64,000 nucleotides of DNA from NCBI RefSeq assembly GCF_900115635.1, contig NZ_FOXE01000008.1, positions 1 through 64,000 on the forward strand, given 5' to 3'. The position numbers and the translations under genes were made by a program. This DNA is from Oscillibacter sp. PC13 (GTDB lineage: Bacteria > Bacillota > Clostridia > Oscillospirales > Oscillospiraceae). The stretch's first letter is position 1. Every line of letters begins with the position of its first letter. Below, piece by piece: positions 60,421-64,000 of the stretch. The notes under the pieces are model-generated. The model saw only the letters and a list, made by a program, of their open reading frames with translations, was not told the origin of the DNA and did not search any database.

Positions 60421-61671
60421 ATGAGCTATTTTAAAGAAATGACCTGCATCCGCTGCGGTCATCCCCTGGGCGGAGACCCGTTTTACACCGGATGCCCGGT
60501 TTGCAAGGCCGAGGGCGTGGGTGCAAACTACACCGCCCGTTATGATTTGGCAGGCGCCAAGTTCCCCGGCCAGAACGGCCAGCCCGGCATTTTCCGCTTC
60601 CGGGACTTCTATCCCCTGGCAGACGATGCCGTGCCCGTGAGCATTGGGGAGGGCAACACGCCCTTGCTGAAGCTGGATCGTCTGGGCGAAAAGCTGGGAA
60701 TCCGGAACCTCTATGTCAAAGACGAGTCCCGCAACCCCACCATGTCCTATAAGGATCGTCTGTGCTCCCTGATCCTGACGAAGGCCCGTTACGAGGGCGC
60801 CCAGGCAGTCACCATTGCCTCTACCGGCAACCACGGTGCGGCCGCCGCGGCTTATGCCGCCGCAGCTGGTATGCCCTGCGTCATTTTTACCGTTCCTCAG
60901 GTACCCGAGACTATGAAGACGCTTATGCAGGCCTACGGTGCCTGCGTCATCGTGACCCCAACCGCTGTGGATCGCTGGACCATTATGGGGAAATGTGTAG
61001 ACCAGCTTGGCTGGATGCCCATCAGCGGCTTCCAGGCGCCGGCAATCGGCAGCAACTGCTACGGCATCGACGGCTACAAATCCATCGCCTTTGAGATCTA
61101 CGAGCAGTTGGGCAACACAGCGCCCGATATGATCTCCGTTCCGGCCTGCTACTCCGATGGCCTGTATGGCACCTTCAAGGGGGCCTGCGATTTGAAGGAA
61201 ATGGGCTGTATCGAAAAGGTGCCCCAGTTTGTGGCGGCTGAAGTATTCGGCTCCATTGAAAAGACCCTGGCCGCCGGCAGCAAGGATCCGGTTTCCGTTC
61301 CCTCTGAATGGTCTGTCTCCTTCTCCATCGCAAACGGGCTGTGCACCTGGCAGGGCCTGGAGGCCGTCCGGGCTTCCAACGGCTACGCCCGCTCTTCCAA
61401 TGACAAGGAGACCATGGAAATGCAGCTGATGCTGGCCTCCTCCGAGGGTATCTATGCCGAGGCCAGTTCCTGCACCAGTCTGGTGGCTCTGGCAAAGTTG
61501 GCAAAAGAGGGCAAGATTGCCCCCGACCAGAAGGTTGTGGCTGTGCTGACATCCACCGGTTTGAAAGATCCAGCTTCCACGAAGGAAAAATTGCCTCCGG
61601 TGCCTACTATCCAACCCGAGATGGACGCCCTGCGCGATGCCCTGCAAAGCGCGTACGGACTCTCTATCTAA
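60421..61671 (+). CDS. Threonine-synthase-like PLP enzyme with N-terminal zinc ribbon
   Basis: A 416-residue fold-type II PLP protein. The N-terminus has a CxxC...CxxC ribbon (TCIRCGHPL, then GCPVCKAEG). The PLP Lys is in NPTMSYKDRLCS, the phosphate cup in ASTGNHGAAAA, and the late glycine-serine loop is STGLKD. It resembles threonine synthase and related beta-eliminating or beta-replacing enzymes (cysteate synthase, diaminopropionate lyase types). A catabolic lyase role on a product released by the M24 enzyme is plausible. GGAGG for this gene lies inside the M24 stop region, so translation is coupled. Confidence 0.87.
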   Translation: MSYFKEMTCIRCGHPLGGDPFYTGCPVCKAEGVGANYTARYDLAGAKFPGQNGQPGIFRFRDFYPLADDAVPVSIGEGNTPLLKLDRLGEKLGIRNLYVKDESRNPTMSYKDRLCSLILTKARYEGAQAVTIASTGNHGAAAAAYAAAAGMPCVIFTVPQVPETMKTLMQAYGACVIVTPTAVDRWTIMGKCVDQLGWMPISGFQAPAIGSNCYGIDGYKSIAFEIYEQLGNTAPDMISVPACYSDGLYGTFKGACDLKEMGCIEKVPQFVAAEVFGSIEKTLAAGSKDPVSVPSEWSVSFSIANGLCTWQGLEAVRASNGYARSSNDKETMEMQLMLASSEGIYAEASSCTSLVALAKLAKEGKIAPDQKVVAVLTSTGLKDPASTKEKLPPVPTIQPEMDALRDALQSAYGLSI

Positions 61672-61738
61672 ATCCATCCAGCCTAGTCGAGCGGCGTCAG
61701 CCGTTAGAGGGATAAACATACAGAAAAGGAGAAACAAC

Positions 61739-62809
61739 ATGAAGAAGACTCTTGCTCTGCTCATGGCAATCGCGATGATCGTGACCATGACCGCTTGCGG
61801 CAGCAAGCCCACGGAAACCGAGACTCCGGATTCCGCTCCCAACGAATCCACCGATACCCCTTCCACCGAGGCCACCTATCCCACCATGACCATTCGCCTG
61901 GCCCATGACGCACCCCTGACCACCCCCCATCATGAGGCCTGTGAGAATATCAAGGCCGCTCTGGAGGAGCGTTCCGGCGGAGCCATTACCGTGGAACTGT
62001 ACCCCACGCAGCAGCTGGGCAGCGCCTCCGAGATGATTGAATCCATGCAGATGAACACGGTGGAGATGGTTCTGCTGCCCACCTCCAAGTACGGCGGATT
62101 TTATCCCACGCTGAACATCATGGATATGCCCTTCCTGTTCCCCACGCAGGAGTCCACCATGAAGCTGTTCCAGAGCGATCTGGCTACTGAGATGATGTCC
62201 GGTCTGGATGACATCGGCATCCACGGTCTGGCGTTCTATTCCTCTGGATCCAAAAACTTCACCAATAACTATGAGATCCACAAGCCCGAGGATTTCCAGG
62301 GCCTGCGTATCCGCACCCAGGAAGCTCCCATCATCATGGAGATGTATAAATGCTGGGGCGCTACCACCACAGCCATTGACATCATGGAACTGTACAACGC
62401 GCTGCAGAACAAGACAGTCGATGGCCAGGAGAACCCCTTCCTGTCTATCGCCAGCATGAAGCTGTTCGAGGTCCAGAAGTACATGATCGTCTCCGCCCAC
62501 TCCTATCTGGAATACATCATGGCCTGCAGCGGCCAGTGGTGGAACGACCTGGATGACAACACCAAGGCTTTGATTCAGGAAGTTGTCAATGAGAACCAGC
62601 AGTTCTGCTATGACCGTCTCCAGGAGTACAACGAGGAGTATTATGCCACCATCGCAGCCAGCGATATCACCATCTACGAGCTGACTCCCGAAGAGCGTCA
62701 GGCCTTCAAGGATGCCTGCGCTCCTGTCTACGAAAAGTTCGGCGAGGAAATCGGCACCGATTTGCTGAATCGTGTCCAGGAGTTCCTGGCCGATCCTGCC
62801 AACCAGTAA
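61739..62809 (+). CDS. TRAP transporter substrate-binding lipoprotein (DctP family)
   Basis: A 356-residue extracytoplasmic binding protein. The lipoprotein signal ends at MTAC, giving a lipid-anchored Cys, followed by a Thr/Glu/Pro linker and the DctP fold (TIRLAHDAPLTTPHHEACEN, LYPTQQLGSASEMIESMQ). The Arg that normally binds a carboxylate is in LRIRTQEAPIIMEMYKCWGA. Hence the substrate is probably an organic anion. The ATG at 61739 follows AAAAGGAG. A terminator-like stem after it probably gives it higher expression than the permease genes. Confidence 0.93.
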   Translation: MKKTLALLMAIAMIVTMTACGSKPTETETPDSAPNESTDTPSTEATYPTMTIRLAHDAPLTTPHHEACENIKAALEERSGGAITVELYPTQQLGSASEMIESMQMNTVEMVLLPTSKYGGFYPTLNIMDMPFLFPTQESTMKLFQSDLATEMMSGLDDIGIHGLAFYSSGSKNFTNNYEIHKPEDFQGLRIRTQEAPIIMEMYKCWGATTTAIDIMELYNALQNKTVDGQENPFLSIASMKLFEVQKYMIVSAHSYLEYIMACSGQWWNDLDDNTKALIQEVVNENQQFCYDRLQEYNEEYYATIAASDITIYELTPEERQAFKDACAPVYEKFGEEIGTDLLNRVQEFLADPANQ

Positions 62810-62816
62810 ACCCTTA

Positions 62817-62852
62817 GGGCGGAGCAGCGAAATAATTGCTCCGCCCCTTTTT
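62817..62852 (+). terminator. Intra-operon partial terminator between dctP and dctQ
   Basis: GGGCGGAGCA (62817-62826) and TGCTCCGCCC (62837-62846) form a 10-bp stem followed by T5. A position directly after the binding-protein gene fits attenuation that lowers permease expression. Confidence 0.8.
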
Positions 62853-62868
62853 CAGAAAGTGGTGTATT

Positions 62869-63405
62869 ATGTTCAAAAAAATTCTGAAAGGAATCCGCAA
62901 TGCTGAGCTCATCATCGCGGGCGTCCTCTTCTCCACTGCTCTGGTGGTTTTGACGCTGAACGTGATCTTCCGCCGTGTTTCCGCTCTCCCCGCCTTGGAC
63001 TGGGCGGAGGAGTATATGCGCTACTGCAGCATCTGGATCACCTTCCTGGGGATGTCCCTCTGCGCGGAGGATGACAGCCATGTGGGCGTAGATATCTTCT
63101 ATCAGCTCTCCCGTACCAAGGCCAGAAAAGTCCTGAAGATCTTGTGCATGATGGCTGCCTGCATTTTCTGCGCTCTTTACAGTGTTGCCTGCACAAACTA
63201 TGTGCTGATGGCGCTGAAAAATATGCAGCGCAGTGCCGTGATGCAGGTTCCCCTGTGGATTGTATATCTGTCCCTGCCCATCGGCGCCATTCTCTCCACC
63301 CTACAGTACGCGCTGCGTCTTATGTTCTACATCCGTGTCGATCACAAGGAGCTGGCGGACAAGGTCGAGAACGCTGCTGATATCAACCTGCTGGATCTGA
63401 ACTGA
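62869..63405 (+). CDS. TRAP transporter small permease (DctQ family)
   Basis: A 178-residue membrane protein with four helices. The typical DctQ pattern is present: NVIFRRV, LDWAEEYMRYCSIWITFLGM and LPIGAILSTLQYALRL. It pairs with the large permease encoded next. The ATG at 62869 is preceded by AAAGTGGTG and lies after the partial terminator. Confidence 0.93.
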   Translation: MFKKILKGIRNAELIIAGVLFSTALVVLTLNVIFRRVSALPALDWAEEYMRYCSIWITFLGMSLCAEDDSHVGVDIFYQLSRTKARKVLKILCMMAACIFCALYSVACTNYVLMALKNMQRSAVMQVPLWIVYLSLPIGAILSTLQYALRLMFYIRVDHKELADKVENAADINLLDLN

Positions 63406-63424
63406 AAGGAGGGTCACAACCGTT

Positions 63425-64000
63425 ATGGAAATGAATATTTTTCTGATCGTGGGCATGTTCCTGCTGCTGTTTTTGGGTGCGCCTATTTTTGTGGCTCTCT
63501 GCCTGCCCACCGTGGCAGCCATTATGCTGTTTACCAACAATGAGATCACCGTTGTGGCCATGAAGATGTTCGGCGGCATCGACAAGTTCTCCCTGCTGTC
63601 CGTTCCCTTCTTCATTTTGGCCGCCAATATTATGAAAAATGGCGGTATCGGGCGGCGCATCGTCAACTGGGCGGCCGCGATGGTAGGCGATACTACTGGC
63701 GGCCTTGCCTTCACCGCTGAGGTGGCCAGTATGTTTTTCGGAGCCGTTTCCGGCTCCTCCCCCTCCACTGTGGTTGCTATCGGCGGCCTGCTGTATCCCG
63801 GCCTGCGGGAGAAAAAGTATCCCAAGGGCTTCTCGCTGGGCCTGATTGCCTCCAGCGGATCCGTGGCCCTGTTAATTCCCCCCAGCATCACTGCCATCAT
63901 GTACTGCACCATGACCAATGCCTCCGTTGGCGAGCTGTTTATGGCCGGCCTGACCGCTGGCTTGGTGTATGGCGCTATCTTCCTGGTGTACATCTACCTT
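63425..64000 (+). CDS. TRAP transporter large permease (DctM family), cut by window edge
   Basis: The first 192 residues of a DctM protein: MEMNIFLIVGMFLLLFLGAP, ISVPFFILAANIM-type helix (LLSVPFFILAANIMKNGGIG), the conserved SMFFGAVSGSSPSTVVAIGG and IPPSITAIMYC. It uses an ion gradient to import the substrate delivered by the binding protein. The ATG at 63425 follows AAAGGAGGG, 20 bp after dctQ. The gene runs past the right edge, and further catabolic genes may follow. Confidence 0.93.
   Translation, partial: MEMNIFLIVGMFLLLFLGAPIFVALCLPTVAAIMLFTNNEITVVAMKMFGGIDKFSLLSVPFFILAANIMKNGGIGRRIVNWAAAMVGDTTGGLAFTAEVASMFFGAVSGSSPSTVVAIGGLLYPGLREKKYPKGFSLGLIASSGSVALLIPPSITAIMYCTMTNASVGELFMAGLTAGLVYGAIFLVYIYL

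Noticed and set aside
1-64000. tRNA or rRNA genes, CRISPR arrays, insertion sequences, prophage
   Set aside because: I looked for tandem repeats, transposase motifs and tRNA-like cloverleaf ends and found none that I could support.

Overview
The window is a G+C-rich chromosome segment from a Gram-positive anaerobe of the Clostridia, most likely Oscillospiraceae-like. The evidence is strong AGGAGG ribosome-binding sites, frequent TTG and GTG starts, a T-box leader in front of ileS, SepF and DivIVA, a YtrA-type GntR/ABC operon, ECF-transporter and TRAP genes, and the Clostridia-like small families DUF4491 and DUF6440. Placement below class level is inference. No tRNA, rRNA, CRISPR array or insertion sequence was seen.

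1-17.9 kb: pnp (cut by the left edge) and rpsO, a membrane-fused spermidine-synthase-like protein, a YtrA-type regulator with an ABC exporter and a membrane-anchored amidase, two paralogous 55-residue proteins around a small XRE repressor, T-box plus ileS, DUF4491-lspA-rluD, a Cys-rich small protein divergent from an XRE/HAD pair, then ppa and two acetyltransferases on the minus strand.

18-33 kb: a tRNA-modification and mismatch-repair block (miaB, mutS, mutL, miaA, hfq). It is interrupted by an XRE domain fused to a metallo-beta-lactamase-fold enzyme and by a second XRE gene. A cell-division block follows (HlyD-like protein, yggS, sepF, divIVA).

33-54 kb: an XRE-MBOAT-SGNH operon under a 39-bp palindrome, lepA, a PAS protein without an output domain, carA, and a carB gene fused in frame to dapF. 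Next come a MATE exporter, a FUSC-like protein, a decayed GGDEF-EAL gene, and an ECF sigma factor flanked by two proteins that share a domain.

54-64 kb holds the most unusual locus: two CofE-type (F420-0:glutamate ligase) homologues, a RibU-like ECF S component, a nitroreductase, a YheO/HTH_22-type regulator, an F420-type luciferase-like oxidoreductase, an M24 metallopeptidase, a threonine-synthase-like PLP enzyme and a TRAP transporter that runs off the right edge. The S-component/nitroreductase promoter and the regulator/LLM/TRAP promoter have the same architecture: TTGACA, 17 bp, TAAAAA, with TGTGTTAA over the -10 at the same offset. This suggests one regulon. I infer a deazaflavin- or flavin-linked uptake and catabolic system; its substrate is unknown.

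Recurring theme: five XRE proteins, most with a palindromic site over their own promoter, sit between housekeeping genes.
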